Assembly: GCA_963708855.1 (NCBI GenBank)
Contig: CAVPUM010000028.1
Location: 1-64,000, forward strand
From: CAIWHR01 sp963708855
Lineage (GTDB): Bacteria > Pseudomonadota > Gammaproteobacteria > Burkholderiales > Casimicrobiaceae
Length of the DNA: 64,000 nucleotides
Direction of reading: 5' to 3'
Every line of letters starts with the position of its first letter. Position 1 is the stretch's first letter. The notes under the pieces were generated by a model. It worked only from the letters and a program-made list of their open reading frames with translations, did not search any database and had not been told where the DNA came from. The translations under genes were made by a program, and so were the position numbers. Shown piece by piece: positions 16,785-26,384 of this stretch.

Positions 16785-16802
16785 TTCGTATGGGTGTGGC
16801 GC

Positions 16803-16856
16803 GAGGACAGAGCCCTTCGGGCTTCATACCCCAGGCGCCCGCAGGGCTCTGCCCTC
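16803..16856. terminator. Long inverted repeat between convergent argG and tctC
   Basis: Arms 16803-16822 and 16837-16856 pair over 20 bases with two mismatches (core AGAGCCCT/AGGGCTCT) around a 14-base loop. There is no T-run. It may end transcription from both sides or be an intergenic palindromic element. Confidence 0.5.
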
Positions 16857-16924
16857 ACGCCACATCAGCGTCCTGCAGCTTCCGAGAGCCCAGTGGGCAC
16901 ACGGCCCCGACAGGCGCAGAACCC

Positions 16925-17896
16925 CTAGTCCACTTTGAGGCCGAGTTTCCGGATCACCGGGGTCCACGTGTCCGTCTCGCGCTTGATGAGGTTGCCGAAG
17001 TCCTCGGGCGCGCCGCCGATGAGGTCGAACCCCGACGCGTGCATCCGCGCGACCACGTCCGGTTGCTTCAGGATCGCGTTCATCTCGGCGTTGAGCCGCG
17101 CGATGACCGGCTTCGGCGTGGCGGCGGGCACCATCACGCCGTTCCAGGCGAGCGCCTCGAAGCCGGGATAACCGGACTCGGCGATCGTCGGCAGTTCGGG
17201 CAGCAGTGCAAAGCGCTTCGCGGTCGTGACCGCCAGCGCGCGGAGCTTGCCCGCCTGAATCTGTGCCTGCAGCGGCTGCATCACGGCGAACATCGCCTGG
17301 GTCTCGCCCTGGATCGTCGCCGTGACGGCCGGCGGCGAGCCGTTGAACGGGACGTGCAGCGCGTCGAAACCGGCGACGGACTTCAGGAGCTCCATGTTGA
17401 GGTGCGACGAGCTGCCGTTGCCGACCGACGCGTACGACAGCTTGCCGGGGTTGGCCTTTGCCCAGGTGACGAATTCCTGCAGGTTCTTCGCCGGCAGTTG
17501 CGCGTTGACCGCGAGCACGTTGGGCTGGCTCGACGTGATGATCACCGGCGCGAGGTCTTTCGCCACGTCGTAGGGCAGCTTCGAGAGCAGCGGGCCGAAG
17601 GCGAGCGGCCCGTTGAATCCGAGCAGCATCGTGTGCCCGTCTGGTGGCGCCTTCGCGACCTCCGCGGTGGCGACGGTGCCTCCCGCCGCGGGCTTGTTCT
17701 CGACGATGATCGGCTGGCCGAGGCGATCCTTGAGCCGGTCGCCGATCGTGCGGGCAAGGACGTCGAGCGAGCTGCCGGCCGGCGCCGAGACCACGAAGCG
17801 GATCGGCCGGTCGGGCCAGGCCTGGCCCGTCGCCGGCGAGGCCGCGCAGGCGACCCAGGCGCCGGCCAGCCAGAAAATCAGCGAGCGGCGGATCAT
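16925..17896 (-). CDS. Bug/TctC-family solute-binding protein
   Basis: Periplasmic binding protein of 323 residues with an N-terminal signal peptide (start ATG 17896, cleavage near residue 25) and the family block WPDRPIRFVVSAPAGSSLDV. Further marks are PPDGHTMLLGFNG and VPFNGSPPAVTA. Bug proteins are greatly expanded in Burkholderiales and bind carboxylates for tripartite tricarboxylate transporters, or act as orphan sensors. No TctA or TctB is adjacent, so this is an orphan and the ligand cannot be predicted. Confidence 0.92.
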   Translation of the reverse strand: MIRRSLIFWLAGAWVACAASPATGQAWPDRPIRFVVSAPAGSSLDVLARTIGDRLKDRLGQPIIVENKPAAGGTVATAEVAKAPPDGHTMLLGFNGPLAFGPLLSKLPYDVAKDLAPVIITSSQPNVLAVNAQLPAKNLQEFVTWAKANPGKLSYASVGNGSSSHLNMELLKSVAGFDALHVPFNGSPPAVTATIQGETQAMFAVMQPLQAQIQAGKLRALAVTTAKRFALLPELPTIAESGYPGFEALAWNGVMVPAATPKPVIARLNAEMNAILKQPDVVARMHASGFDLIGGAPEDFGNLIKRETDTWTPVIRKLGLKVD

Positions 17897-17939
17897 CGGA
17901 TCGCAAAATCGGCCGCGCAGCGGTGACCTGCGTCGGTCG

Positions 17940-18305
17940 TCACGCCGGCGTATGGCACACCGCCTCGACGTTGTGCCCGTCCGGATCGAATACGAACGCG
18001 CCATAGTAGTTCGGATGGTAGTGCGGCCGCAGTCCGGGTGCGCCGTTGTCGCGACCGCCGGCGGCAAGCGCCGCCCGGTGGAACGCGTCGACGTGCGCGC
18101 GTGTCTCGGCGCGGAAGGCGACATGGATCGGCGGCACGTTGGGCGCGCCTTCGCCGATCCAGAAATCAGGCTTGGGTGGCACGCCGAAGCCGACGAAGCG
18201 CTCCCACTCCATCAGGACATCGTAGCCGAGCGGCGCCAGCGCTGCCCGGTAGAACGCCTTGCTCTTCGCGACGCTGGTGACGCTGAGGCCCATGTGATCG
18301 ATCAT
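17940..18305 (-). CDS. VOC family (glyoxalase-like) protein
   Basis: 121 residues, one vicinal-oxygen-chelate module. It opens with IDHMGLSVTSVAKSKAFY, has HVAFRAETRAHVDAFH in the middle and ends with the metal-site segment YGAFVFDPDGHNVEAV. The His, His and Glu typical of the metal site are present. Function is unknown beyond the fold. It lies three bases from the argF stop and follows it in the same direction, so the two may be co-transcribed. Confidence 0.88.
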   Translation of the reverse strand: MIDHMGLSVTSVAKSKAFYRAALAPLGYDVLMEWERFVGFGVPPKPDFWIGEGAPNVPPIHVAFRAETRAHVDAFHRAALAAGGRDNGAPGLRPHYHPNYYGAFVFDPDGHNVEAVCHTPA

Positions 18306-18308
18306 GAC

Positions 18309-19244
18309 CTACTCCTTTGGATTCACACGGCCGCACACGAGGTATTCGAGCAGCGCCTTCTGCGCGTGCAGCCTGTTCTCTGCCTCGTCCCAGACCACCG
18401 ACTGGGGTCCGTCGATCACCTCGGCCGCAACCTCCTCGCCGCGATGCACCGGCAGGCAGTGCATGAAGAGCGCGTCGGGTTTCGCCTGGCGCATCATCGG
18501 GCCATCGACCATCCATTTCGCGAAATCGCGCTTGCGAGCATCGTTCTCGGCCTCGAAGCCCATGCTCGTCCACACGTCGGTGGTGACGAGGTCGGCGCCC
18601 CGGCAGGCGTCCATGGGATCGGCAAACGACTGGAAATGGTCACGTCCCGAAACGCCGGCGCGCTCGGAGGTCATCTCGTAGCCCGGAGGGGTCGACACGT
18701 GAACGGTGAAATCGAAGATCGCCGCGGCCTGCAGCCAGGTGCTGCAGACGTTGTTGGAGTCGCCGATCCACCCGACCGTCTTGCCCTGGATCGAGCCACG
18801 GTGCTCGATGTAGGTGTAGATGTCGGCGAGGATCTGGCAGGGATGGTATTCGTTGGTGAGGCCGTTGATCACGGGGACACGCGAGTGGGCGGCGAAGCGC
18901 TCGATGATCGACTGCTCGAAGGTGCGGATCATCACGACGTCGACCATCCGCGAGATCACGCGCGCGACGTCCTCGATCGGCTCGCCGCGCGCGAGCTGCG
19001 TGTCGCCGCGGTTGAGATTGATCGCGATGCCGCCCAGCTGGTTCATGCCGGCCTCGAACGAGACGCGGGTGCGCGTCGACGCTTTTTCGAACACCATGGC
19101 GAGCGTGCGATCGCGCAGCGGCTGGTAGATTTCGTATCGCTTGAACCGGTCCTTGATCCAGCGGGTGCGGGCGATGAGGTGATCGAACTCCTCGAGCGAG
19201 AAATCGCTGATCTGGAGGAAGTGCTTCGGCGGCGTGGCGGTCAT
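18309..19244 (-). CDS. argF: Ornithine carbamoyltransferase
   Basis: Transfers the carbamoyl group from carbamoyl phosphate to ornithine, giving citrulline. The 311-residue enzyme has the carbamoyl-phosphate loop STRTR (56-60), HPCQ (134-137) and the ornithine/catalytic motif HCLP near the C-terminus. Its carbamoyl phosphate comes from carAB, also in this window (28149-32555). ArgG at 15441 uses its product. Confidence 0.96.
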   Translation of the reverse strand: MTATPPKHFLQISDFSLEEFDHLIARTRWIKDRFKRYEIYQPLRDRTLAMVFEKASTRTRVSFEAGMNQLGGIAINLNRGDTQLARGEPIEDVARVISRMVDVVMIRTFEQSIIERFAAHSRVPVINGLTNEYHPCQILADIYTYIEHRGSIQGKTVGWIGDSNNVCSTWLQAAAIFDFTVHVSTPPGYEMTSERAGVSGRDHFQSFADPMDACRGADLVTTDVWTSMGFEAENDARKRDFAKWMVDGPMMRQAKPDALFMHCLPVHRGEEVAAEVIDGPQSVVWDEAENRLHAQKALLEYLVCGRVNPKE

Positions 19245-19417
19245 GTCGGGTCGGCTCGACCGGGAATCCGGCGGAACCCTGTTAAATCAACATATTAGCA
19301 TGCTCGTCCCGGCACTCATTCCGGTCGGGATCTTAACCCGGGTCAACGACGCAGGACCACTCGCGGCGTAGCCTCCGCAGATTCGTTCCGTCCCGCCTGT
19401 CCAATGATGGCCTGCCG

Positions 19418-20663
19418 ATGAGCAAACTTCTCCTGCCTGCGTCCGGTCCCGTGCCGCGAGAGGGCTCGACCGACCGTCCGGAGCGGCTGCTGTTGACGGT
19501 TCCGCACCGCTTCTTCTTCCTGACCGGCGCTATCCAGATCGCGGTGATTGCACTCTGGTGGGCCTGGGTGCTCGCCGCTCGCGCGTGGCCGATCGTTGCC
19601 GCGCCCGCGGCCGCGGTTCCGCCTACGTCGCTGCACGCGCTGGTGATGCTGTGCGGATTCGCGCCGTTCTTCATGTTCGGCTTCCTCTTCACCGCGGGAC
19701 CGCGCTGGCTGGGCGTGGCGCCGCCGCCGTCGTCCGCATGGCGTCCGCCCGCCGTGCTGGCCGCGCTGGCGCTCGTTCCGCTCGAAGTGGTGGGGATGGC
19801 GAACGGCCAGTTTGCGCTTCGCCTCGCGGCGGGTGCGTACGCGGCAGGGTGGCTCCGGCTCGCGTTTCTCTTCTACCGCCTCATTCGTGCGAGCGATGCC
19901 GACGACAAGCTGCACGCGATCCTTGTGTTTGGCGCTCTGCGTCGGCGCGAGCGTGGTGGTGGCGTTCGCGTTGTTCGGCCCGGCGGCGCACGCGTGGGTG
20001 AGAGGGGCCGGCCTGTGGGCCTTCCTGCTGCCGGTGTTCGTGACGGTCTGCCACCGGATGATCCCGTTCTTCACGGCAAGCGCCGTGCCGTTCGTCGCCG
20101 CGTTCCGGCCGTCCTGGCTGCTGTTCGCGATGATCGGCGCACTGGTCGCGCACGGCGTGCTGGAGGGCATGGAACAAGTGGCGTGGACCTGGATCATCGA
20201 CCTGCCCGCCGCGGCGCTGATGCTGTGGCTGACGGTCCGCTGGGGCTTCGTGCAGAGCCTCTCCAACCGCCTGCTCGCGATGCTGCACATCGGCTTCGTC
20301 TGGTACGGCGTCGGTTTCCCGCTGGCCGGCGCACACTCAGTGCTGGTTCTGGCAGGCTTCCCGGGACTTCCGCTCGGGTCACTGCACGCGCTGGCGATCG
20401 GATTCGCGTCGTCCTTGCTGATGGCGATGGTCACGCGCGTGACCTGCGGCCATTCCGGGAGGACGCTGGCTGCCGACAGGTTGACGTGGATGTTGTTCGT
20501 GCTGCTGCAGCTCGCCGCGGTCGTTCGCATCGGGGCTGGAATCGCGCCAGCCTCGGCCTGGCTCGCCGTCGCCGGCCTGCTGTGGGTGGGTGCCTTCGTC
20601 CCCTGGTGCGCGAAATACGCACCGTTGTACTGGCGCGCCCGTGCGGACGGTCGTCCCGGTTGA
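19418..20663 (+). pseudogene. nnrS: NnrS family heme-copper membrane protein (one frameshift)
   Basis: The first frame from ATG 19418 gives membrane segments with PHRFFFLTGAIQ and HALVMLCGFAPFFMFGF, then loses coding character after LHAILVFGA near 19935. The protein resumes one frame over as CVGASVVVAFALFGPAAH and continues to the stop at 20663, including CHRMIPFFTASAVPF and SLHALAIGFASSLLMAMVTR. The whole is an about 12-helix NnrS protein, a haem-containing inner-membrane protein associated with nitric oxide tolerance. Both halves are well conserved, so a single-base sequencing error is likely. Confidence 0.8.
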
Positions 20664-20730
20664 GAGGCCGGCGTGGTGACGGCCGCGTGCGGGCCAAGGC
20701 CCACCCGGCGCGGCCCCGGCAGCCGCAGCG

Positions 20731-22935
20731 TCAGGCCATGGCGGGCGAGGGCGGTCGGGGCGTTTGCGCGCGCTCGCCGATGCCGGGCACGGGCCCGCGC
20801 TCCAGATGCATCTCGACCATGCCGTTGGCCCACGCGGACTGAAGGTCGCGCTCGATCCTTTCCATCGCTTCGTCGTCGCTCCTGCGCAGCTGGCGGATGC
20901 CGTAGGCGCAATTGCGCCCGTCGAGCTTGGCCATGTAGAGCGCCATGTCGGCGAGGCCTATCGAACGTTCCCAGGAAAGGGTGATGTTCTCGGGGGGAAG
21001 CGGCATCGGCGCATAGCCGATCGACGCGGTGACCCGGATGCAGTTGCCCTTGTACACGATGGGTTCCGCGGCGACCGCCACCATGACGCGGGCCGCGATC
21101 TCGGCGAGCTTCTCGGCGCTGGTCGCCGGCACGAAAACCAGGAACTCCTCGCCTCCCCAGCGCACGATCATGTCGGTTTCCCGCAGCGTGTCGCGCAGGC
21201 GGCGGGCCACGACGACCAGGACCGCGTCGCCGGCCGCATGGCCGTACTGGTCATTGGTCTGCTTGAAGTGGTCGATGTCGATGAGCAGCAACGCGTGGAT
21301 GGGCGAGGTGCCGTCGCCGCGCCGGCGCTCCTGCCGATCGGGCGCGTCGCGCATGTAGTCCTGGAAATGTCGCCGGTTGTAGAGGGTGGTCAGCGGATCG
21401 CGGCTGCTGCGCGCGCTCAGCTCCCGGTTCTTCCGCGCGAGCAGGCCGTTGTTGACGCGAAGTTTCCGGTAGAACACGGCAATCACGCCGAGCGAGATCA
21501 CGAAGACCGCGGCGAAGAGCCACCCAACACGCTCCCGCAGCCCCTGGTTTTCGAGCTCGGCCGAATGGAGCGCATTCTGGCGATTCAGCAGTTCGATTTC
21601 GCGCCGGCTCTTTTCCGACTCGTATTTCTCCTGCAGCTCAAGCACCGACCGCTGGTGTGCGGTCGCGGCCATATGATCCTCGAGCCTGTGTTCCCGATGG
21701 AAGAATGCCAGCGCCGATCTGTAGTCCCCTGCCCGCTCGAGATACTGGCCGTACTCGCCGAGCAGCGACGCGATTTCGGCGGTTGCGCCGGTGCGCTCGT
21801 ATTCGGCGAGCGCCTCGTCGGCGTACCGCTTGCCTTCGGCCGCGCGTCCGAGGCCGAACAGCGCGAATCCGATGTTCGCTTTGCCGGTCGCGATCGCCCC
21901 CGCGTCGTTGTACCCGGTCGCAATCGCGAGCGACTGTCGCGAGAGATTGAGGGCATCATTGAATTGCCTGCGCCGCAGCTTGATATCGGCGAGATTGATG
22001 AGCGCGAGGGTCTCGCTGACCTGCGACCGCGATTTGCGGGCAAGGGCGAGGGCCTCTTCCATCGCGGCCAGCTCCCGCGCCGGATCCTCGAGGATTTCCA
22101 GCGCCGCGGACTCCGCCACTCGCGCCTTCACCATCCCGGGCATGCTCGCCGCGAGCTCGGCGAACCGGAAGGCCTGCCGACTGGCGTCAAGCGCGTTCTG
22201 TGGCTGTTTCAGCGCCAGATACAACGTGGACAGCTGGTAGAGCGCGTCCGAGCGGCGGTATGCATCGTCGTCGCGCTCAGCCATCGCCGCCGCCTCCTGC
22301 AGGCTGACCATGGCTTCCTCGAACTGACCGCGGCTGCGTGCGGACTTGCCGATCGTCATCGTCGCGAGATAGGCGAGATAGGGGTCGGACGCTCCGTTCA
22401 GCAACGCGCGTGCCTCTTTTGCGAAAGCGTTCGCCTTGGCGGCGTCGCCGGCCAGCCATTCCGCCGTTCCCCGCACGAGGCGGGCCGAGGCCCGAAGAAG
22501 ATCGTCGGATGCGCTGGCGGCCTCCCGTTCGATGCGGTCGGCGAGGGCCAATGCCTCCGCTGTCCGGCCGGTGGCAACCAGTGCCTGCCCATAGAGAGCG
22601 TAGACATACCGGCGTTGCGGGCCGGGTGCGTCGGCCGCGCGCGCGACCAGCGGCGCCAGCTCGGTCGCGGCACGCCTGGGGAATCCGAAAAGTTGCGACT
22701 CGATTTCGCGCGCCTGGGCGAGGATCGGCTCCGCGGCCAGCGCCGGTGACCCGACGAACGCGACGCATAGCGCCACACCGATGACGAATGCCGCCCTACC
22801 GAAAAGGGCCCGGCGTCCGCCCCCTCGCGCCCCGGGCGGCAATTTACGCCCTGCCGCGCCTTCGTTCTCCGACCGTGGCGACGGGTGGTGCGCGATGAGC
22901 GCGTCGGCTCGGCAGGGGGCGGATGTGTTGGGCAC
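20731..22935 (-). CDS. TPR-sensor diguanylate cyclase
   Basis: A 734-residue membrane protein predicted to make cyclic di-GMP from two GTP. It has a signal segment near residues 48-68 (cleavage SPALAAE), a periplasmic helical region of TPR repeats (about 70-400), a coiled coil and a membrane helix near 455-478, then a cytosolic GGEEF domain. The active site GGEEF is at 594-598 and the product-inhibition I-site RETD at 585-588, five residues upstream, so it looks both active and feedback-regulated. The GTG start at 22935 gives an atypically long N-region; a later start is possible. Confidence 0.88.
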   Translation of the reverse strand: MPNTSAPCRADALIAHHPSPRSENEGAAGRKLPPGARGGGRRALFGRAAFVIGVALCVAFVGSPALAAEPILAQAREIESQLFGFPRRAATELAPLVARAADAPGPQRRYVYALYGQALVATGRTAEALALADRIEREAASASDDLLRASARLVRGTAEWLAGDAAKANAFAKEARALLNGASDPYLAYLATMTIGKSARSRGQFEEAMVSLQEAAAMAERDDDAYRRSDALYQLSTLYLALKQPQNALDASRQAFRFAELAASMPGMVKARVAESAALEILEDPARELAAMEEALALARKSRSQVSETLALINLADIKLRRRQFNDALNLSRQSLAIATGYNDAGAIATGKANIGFALFGLGRAAEGKRYADEALAEYERTGATAEIASLLGEYGQYLERAGDYRSALAFFHREHRLEDHMAATAHQRSVLELQEKYESEKSRREIELLNRQNALHSAELENQGLRERVGWLFAAVFVISLGVIAVFYRKLRVNNGLLARKNRELSARSSRDPLTTLYNRRHFQDYMRDAPDRQERRRGDGTSPIHALLLIDIDHFKQTNDQYGHAAGDAVLVVVARRLRDTLRETDMIVRWGGEEFLVFVPATSAEKLAEIAARVMVAVAAEPIVYKGNCIRVTASIGYAPMPLPPENITLSWERSIGLADMALYMAKLDGRNCAYGIRQLRRSDDEAMERIERDLQSAWANGMVEMHLERGPVPGIGERAQTPRPPSPAMA

Positions 22936-23188
22936 GATAGGTGTTGAAGCTCGCTGTCGCCGGGGCCTGACGAACGGCGCCAGGAGGCAACGTCAAAGCA
23001 TCCGCCGGGGGCAACAGGGCTTCCGGAGGCATCAAGCAATCACCGTGCCGACGGCAAGTTCGGCACGGACAGCACGCCTGCCGTGGCCGGGCGAGCCGGC
23101 TGCTGCCGTCGCGACAGCTGGCGGACGCCGCGACTGCCCTCCGGCGCTCAGGGGCGGTAGGGCGAATGCCGCCGTCCCTGCGGCAATG
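22936..23188. other. Intergenic stretch, no feature recognised
   Basis: GC-rich spacer between the diguanylate cyclase start and the rpsT terminator. It contains no convincing ORF, tRNA, repeat or promoter that I can support. Confidence 0.3.
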
Positions 23189-23213
23189 AAAAAAGGGCGC
23201 CCCGAGGCGCCCC
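23189..23213 (-). terminator. rpsT intrinsic terminator
   Basis: On the minus strand GGGCGCC-TCG-GGGCGCCC is followed by TTTTTT (23189-23194), about 22 bases after the rpsT stop. A classic strong terminator. Confidence 0.9.
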
Positions 23214-23235
23214 GTTTCCGATCGCGCAATGCGCG

Positions 23236-23499
23236 TCAGGCCATGGCCTTGATCGCGTGCGCGAGTCGCGATTTCGTACGGGAGGCGAGGTTCTTGTGGA
23301 CGATCTTCTTGTCCGCGATGCGATCGATCACCGCCTGCGATGACTTCAATTTTTGCGCCGCGACCGCCTTGTCGCCGCCCGCGATCGCCTTGCGGACCTG
23401 CTTCACCGCGGTTCGCAACGCCGAGCGAAGGCTGGCGTTGTGCTTGTTGGTTTCTGCCGCTTGCCGGGCGCGCTTTCGTGCTTGGGCGCTGTTCGCCAT
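23236..23499 (-). CDS. rpsT: 30S ribosomal protein S20
   Basis: 87-residue, lysine/arginine- and alanine-rich primary 16S rRNA-binding protein. The start MANSAQARKRARQAAETNKH is exactly the family N-terminus, so ATG 23499 is used rather than an in-frame upstream codon. It has its own promoter (about 23546-23574) and a terminator. Divergent from murJ, a common arrangement in betaproteobacteria. Confidence 0.97.
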   Translation of the reverse strand: MANSAQARKRARQAAETNKHNASLRSALRTAVKQVRKAIAGGDKAVAAQKLKSSQAVIDRIADKKIVHKNLASRTKSRLAHAIKAMA

Positions 23500-23545
23500 G
23501 GGTCGAAAATCCTTCGTGATCTGGAGTAGCCGAAAAAGACCAAGC

Positions 23546-23574
23546 ATAATAGCAGCTTACCGCTGCCCGCGCAA
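23546..23574 (-). promoter_or_regulatory. Sigma-70 promoter of rpsT
   Basis: On the minus strand TTGCGC (23569-23574), a 17-base spacer and TATTAT (23546-23551) give a good sigma-70 promoter about 47 bases before ATG 23499. Confidence 0.6.
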
Positions 23575-23705
23575 CACCGCCGAGCGTTGCGGGCGGCAAA
23601 GGCAGGCCCACCCGGAATGTCCGTCTCGACTCCCGATAGTCCCCTCCCTCGCGACGAGTTCGCGCGACGCGCCCCGCGCCCGGGGTCCGTGCGCCGGCGG
23701 TCCCG

Positions 23706-25256
23706 TTGAACCTGCTTCGGACGGTCTCGACGGTCAGCGGAATGACGCTGCTGTCGCGGATCACCGGGCTCGCCCGCGAGAGCCTCAAGGCCACGGCGTT
23801 CGGCGCCGGCGTCCAGATGGACGCGTTCGAGGCGGCGTTTCGCCTGCCGAACATCCTGCGCCGGCTGTTTGCGGAGGGCGCGTTCGCGCAGGCGTTCGTC
23901 CCGATCTTCGCGGAGTATCGCCGGCAGCGCGGCCAGGAGGAGACCCGTGCACTCGCGGGCCGCGTCGGGACGCTGCTGGCCGTCGCGCTTCTCGTCGTGA
24001 CGGTCATCGGCGTGCTGGCAGCGCCCTGGCTCGTCTACGCGCTCGCGTCCGGGTTCGCGGCCACGCCCGGCAAGGTCGAGCTGACGGCCGACATGATCCG
24101 CATTGTCTTTCCCTACCTGCTGTTCGTGTCGCTGGTATCGCTGGCCGGCGGCGTGCTCAATGTCTACCGCCAATTCGCCATCCCGGCCTTCACGCCCGTG
24201 TTGCTCAACGTCTCGATCATAGGCGCCGCGCTCTTTCTGGCGCCTTACTGCGATCCGCCGATCAAGGCGCTCGCGTGGGGCGTGCTCATCGGTGGGATTG
24301 CGCAGCTCGCTCTGCAGCTCTACCCGGTGGCGAAGATCGGGATGCTCTGCCGGCCGCGCTTCGATTGGCGCGACGAAGGCGTGCGCCGCGTGCTGGCGGC
24401 AATGGGGCCGGCGGTGCTCGGCGTGTCGGCAGCGCAGATCTCGGCGCTCATCAACACGCAGCTGGCCGCGGCGCTGGGCGATGGCCGCATTTCGTGGATC
24501 ACCTATGCCGACAGGCTGATGGAGTTCCCCAGCGCGCTCCTGGGCGTCGCCCTGGGTACCGTGCTCCTGCCATCCCTGGCGAAACTGCACGCCGACGCGA
24601 AGCCCGACGAGTACACGTCGCTGCTCGATTGGGGGCTGCGGCTGGCGTTCATGCTGGCACTGCCGGCGGCGGTCGCGCTCTGGGTGCTCGCGATCCCCCT
24701 CGTTTCGACGCTCTACCAGTACGGCCGCTTCACCGTCAACGACGTGCTGCAGACGCGCACCGCGCTGCTGGGCTACAGCGTGGGCCTGCTCGGGTTGATC
24801 GTGGTGAAGATCCTGGCGCCCGGCTTCTACGCGCGCCAGGTGATGACGACGCCGGTGAAGATCGCGTTCGCGACCGTGCTGGTGTCGCAAACGCTCGCGG
24901 TGATTCTGATGTTCCCGCTGGGCCACGCCGGCCTGACGCTCTCGACGTCGATCGGCGCCTGCTTCAACGCGGGTCTTCTGTTCTGGTTCCTGCGCAAGCG
25001 CGGCATCTATGCGCCCCGCGCCGGCTGGCCGCTGTTCGTGGCGAAGCTCGTCGTTGCGCTGTTCGTGCTCGCCGCGGTGCTGCTGTGGCTCGCAGGGCCG
25101 GCGTCGTACTGGCTGGCGGCGTCACTGTGGGAGAAGGTCCCCCGGCTCGCGGGCGTGTGCGCCGCGGGCGCGGCGGGGTACTTCGGCGCGCTGTGGTTGC
25201 TGGGATTCCGCCTTGCCGACTTCAACCGCGGGGACGTCGCGGCGCAAGAAAAGTAG
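23706..25256 (+). CDS. murJ: Lipid II flippase MurJ
   Basis: Inner-membrane flippase of 516 residues that moves lipid II across the membrane for peptidoglycan synthesis. It has about 14 hydrophobic helices, the family opening NLLRTVSTVSGMTLLSRITG and RLPNILRRLFAEGAFAQAFVP around residue 45. The start is a TTG; no ATG fits and the family N-terminus begins there. Full length. Confidence 0.95.
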   Translation: MNLLRTVSTVSGMTLLSRITGLARESLKATAFGAGVQMDAFEAAFRLPNILRRLFAEGAFAQAFVPIFAEYRRQRGQEETRALAGRVGTLLAVALLVVTVIGVLAAPWLVYALASGFAATPGKVELTADMIRIVFPYLLFVSLVSLAGGVLNVYRQFAIPAFTPVLLNVSIIGAALFLAPYCDPPIKALAWGVLIGGIAQLALQLYPVAKIGMLCRPRFDWRDEGVRRVLAAMGPAVLGVSAAQISALINTQLAAALGDGRISWITYADRLMEFPSALLGVALGTVLLPSLAKLHADAKPDEYTSLLDWGLRLAFMLALPAAVALWVLAIPLVSTLYQYGRFTVNDVLQTRTALLGYSVGLLGLIVVKILAPGFYARQVMTTPVKIAFATVLVSQTLAVILMFPLGHAGLTLSTSIGACFNAGLLFWFLRKRGIYAPRAGWPLFVAKLVVALFVLAAVLLWLAGPASYWLAASLWEKVPRLAGVCAAGAAGYFGALWLLGFRLADFNRGDVAAQEK

Positions 25257-25332
25257 GATCAGCCCCGACTCCTGCGCGGCCTTGCGCTGCTTGCTTGCGG
25301 GCCTGCCACCGCGTATCCGCGCCCGCCGTTCC

Positions 25333-25764
25333 CTACTTCTGCTTGCGGTGCGGGCAGCGCGATTTCACGCACTCCGCGTACAGGTACAACGCGTGCTCCG
25401 AAATCTCGAAGCCGCGCTCGCGCGCGACCACGTGCTGCCGCTTTTCGATCGCCGCGTCGTAGAACTCCTCGACCCGCCCGCAATCAAGGCAGACGAGGTG
25501 GTCGTGATGGCGGCCTTCGTTCAGCTCGAACACGGCCTTGCCGGAGTCGAAATGGTGGCGGACCAGGATGCCCGCCTGCTCGAACTGCGTCAGCACGCGG
25601 TAAATCGTGGCAAGGCCGATGTCGGGTCCGTCGGTCAGGAGTTTCCGGTAGATGTCTTCGGCCGACAGGTGGCGCACCTTCGACGTCTCGAACAGGCCGA
25701 TGATCTTGAGCCTCGGCAGTGTCGCCTTGAGGCCGGCGTTCTTGAGGTCATTCGGCGAGGACAC
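25333..25764 (-). CDS. fur: Ferric uptake regulator Fur
   Basis: 143-residue Fe(II)-dependent DNA-binding dimer. The winged helix spans about residues 1-85 (LKNAGLKATLPRLKIIGLFE, ATIYRVLTQFEQAG), followed by the metal-binding segment EGRHHDHLVCLDCGRVEEF with the HHDH cluster and CLDC. A C-terminal cysteine lies in CVKSRCPHRK. It diverges from bamE with about 130 bases between starts, the usual betaproteobacterial fur/bamE pair. I could not identify a convincing Fur box in that gap. Confidence 0.96.
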   Translation of the reverse strand: MSSPNDLKNAGLKATLPRLKIIGLFETSKVRHLSAEDIYRKLLTDGPDIGLATIYRVLTQFEQAGILVRHHFDSGKAVFELNEGRHHDHLVCLDCGRVEEFYDAAIEKRQHVVARERGFEISEHALYLYAECVKSRCPHRKQK

Positions 25765-25831
25765 GACGGCGGCGGGGGATGGGTGGTGGGCTGTTGCGGT
25801 GGTCGGAGCCCGGGCATGATCCGGCAGGAAT

Positions 25832-25861
25832 TTCGAACGCGCCCGGAGCCACAGTTATAAT
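25832..25861 (+). promoter_or_regulatory. Predicted sigma-70 promoter of bamE
   Basis: TATAAT at 25856-25861 with a weak -35 (TTCGAA at 25832-25837, 18-base spacer). It would start transcription about 30 bases before the bamE TTG codon. Confidence 0.5.
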
Positions 25862-25896
25862 AGCCGATTCCTTTTGCCAATACACAGGCACCTGCG

Positions 25897-26382
25897 TTGA
25901 TCCCGCCGCCGCCGCGAACTCTTCCGCGTCCCCTTTGCCTCGCCGCGCTCGCGGCCGCGACACTTCTCGGCGGCGGCTGTTCGACGGTGGACACGTACCT
26001 GCCGACGTTGCGCTCGTTCGGCGTCTACATGCTCGACATCAACCAGGGCAATTACCTGTCCCAGGACATGGTGGACAAGCTCAAGGTCGGTCAGACGAAG
26101 GTCCAGGTGCGGCAGCTGCTGGGAACGCCGCTCGTCGTGAGCGTCTTTCGCGACAACCGGTGGGACTATGTCTACGAGTTCACCCGGCAGGGCGCCGTGC
26201 GCGAGCACCGCACGTTCACCGTATATTTCGTCGACGACAAGCTCGCGCGCTGGGAGGGCGATGAAATGCCCACGTCGGTAGCGGAGCTCAACAAGTCGGC
26301 GGCCGCGATCACCGCCGGCGAGGCCTCCTGGTCCGATCAGCGCTCGTGGTGGGAGAAGCTGGTCGACGTGTTTAAGAACTGA
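25897..26382 (+). CDS. bamE: Outer-membrane assembly factor BamE (OmlA/SmpA)
   Basis: Lipoprotein of 161 residues, a component of the BAM complex that folds beta-barrel proteins in the outer membrane. Lipobox LGGGC ends the signal near residue 28. The SmpA/OmlA domain shows the conserved GQTKVQVRQLLGTPLV and DNRWDYVYEF. Translation begins at TTG 25897. The dapB ATG lies two bases after its stop, so the two are in one operon; this order is conserved. Confidence 0.94.
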   Translation: MIPPPPRTLPRPLCLAALAAATLLGGGCSTVDTYLPTLRSFGVYMLDINQGNYLSQDMVDKLKVGQTKVQVRQLLGTPLVVSVFRDNRWDYVYEFTRQGAVREHRTFTVYFVDDKLARWEGDEMPTSVAELNKSAAAITAGEASWSDQRSWWEKLVDVFKN

Positions 26383-26384
26383 CG

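Noticed and set aside
14381..17926. 1181-codon ORF overlapping argG, the CDGSH gene and tctC
   Set aside because: Crosses three well-supported genes in other frames and has no recognisable motif.
20194..20911. Minus-strand ORFs over nnrS
   Set aside because: They overlap the conserved nnrS second half and lack any motif.
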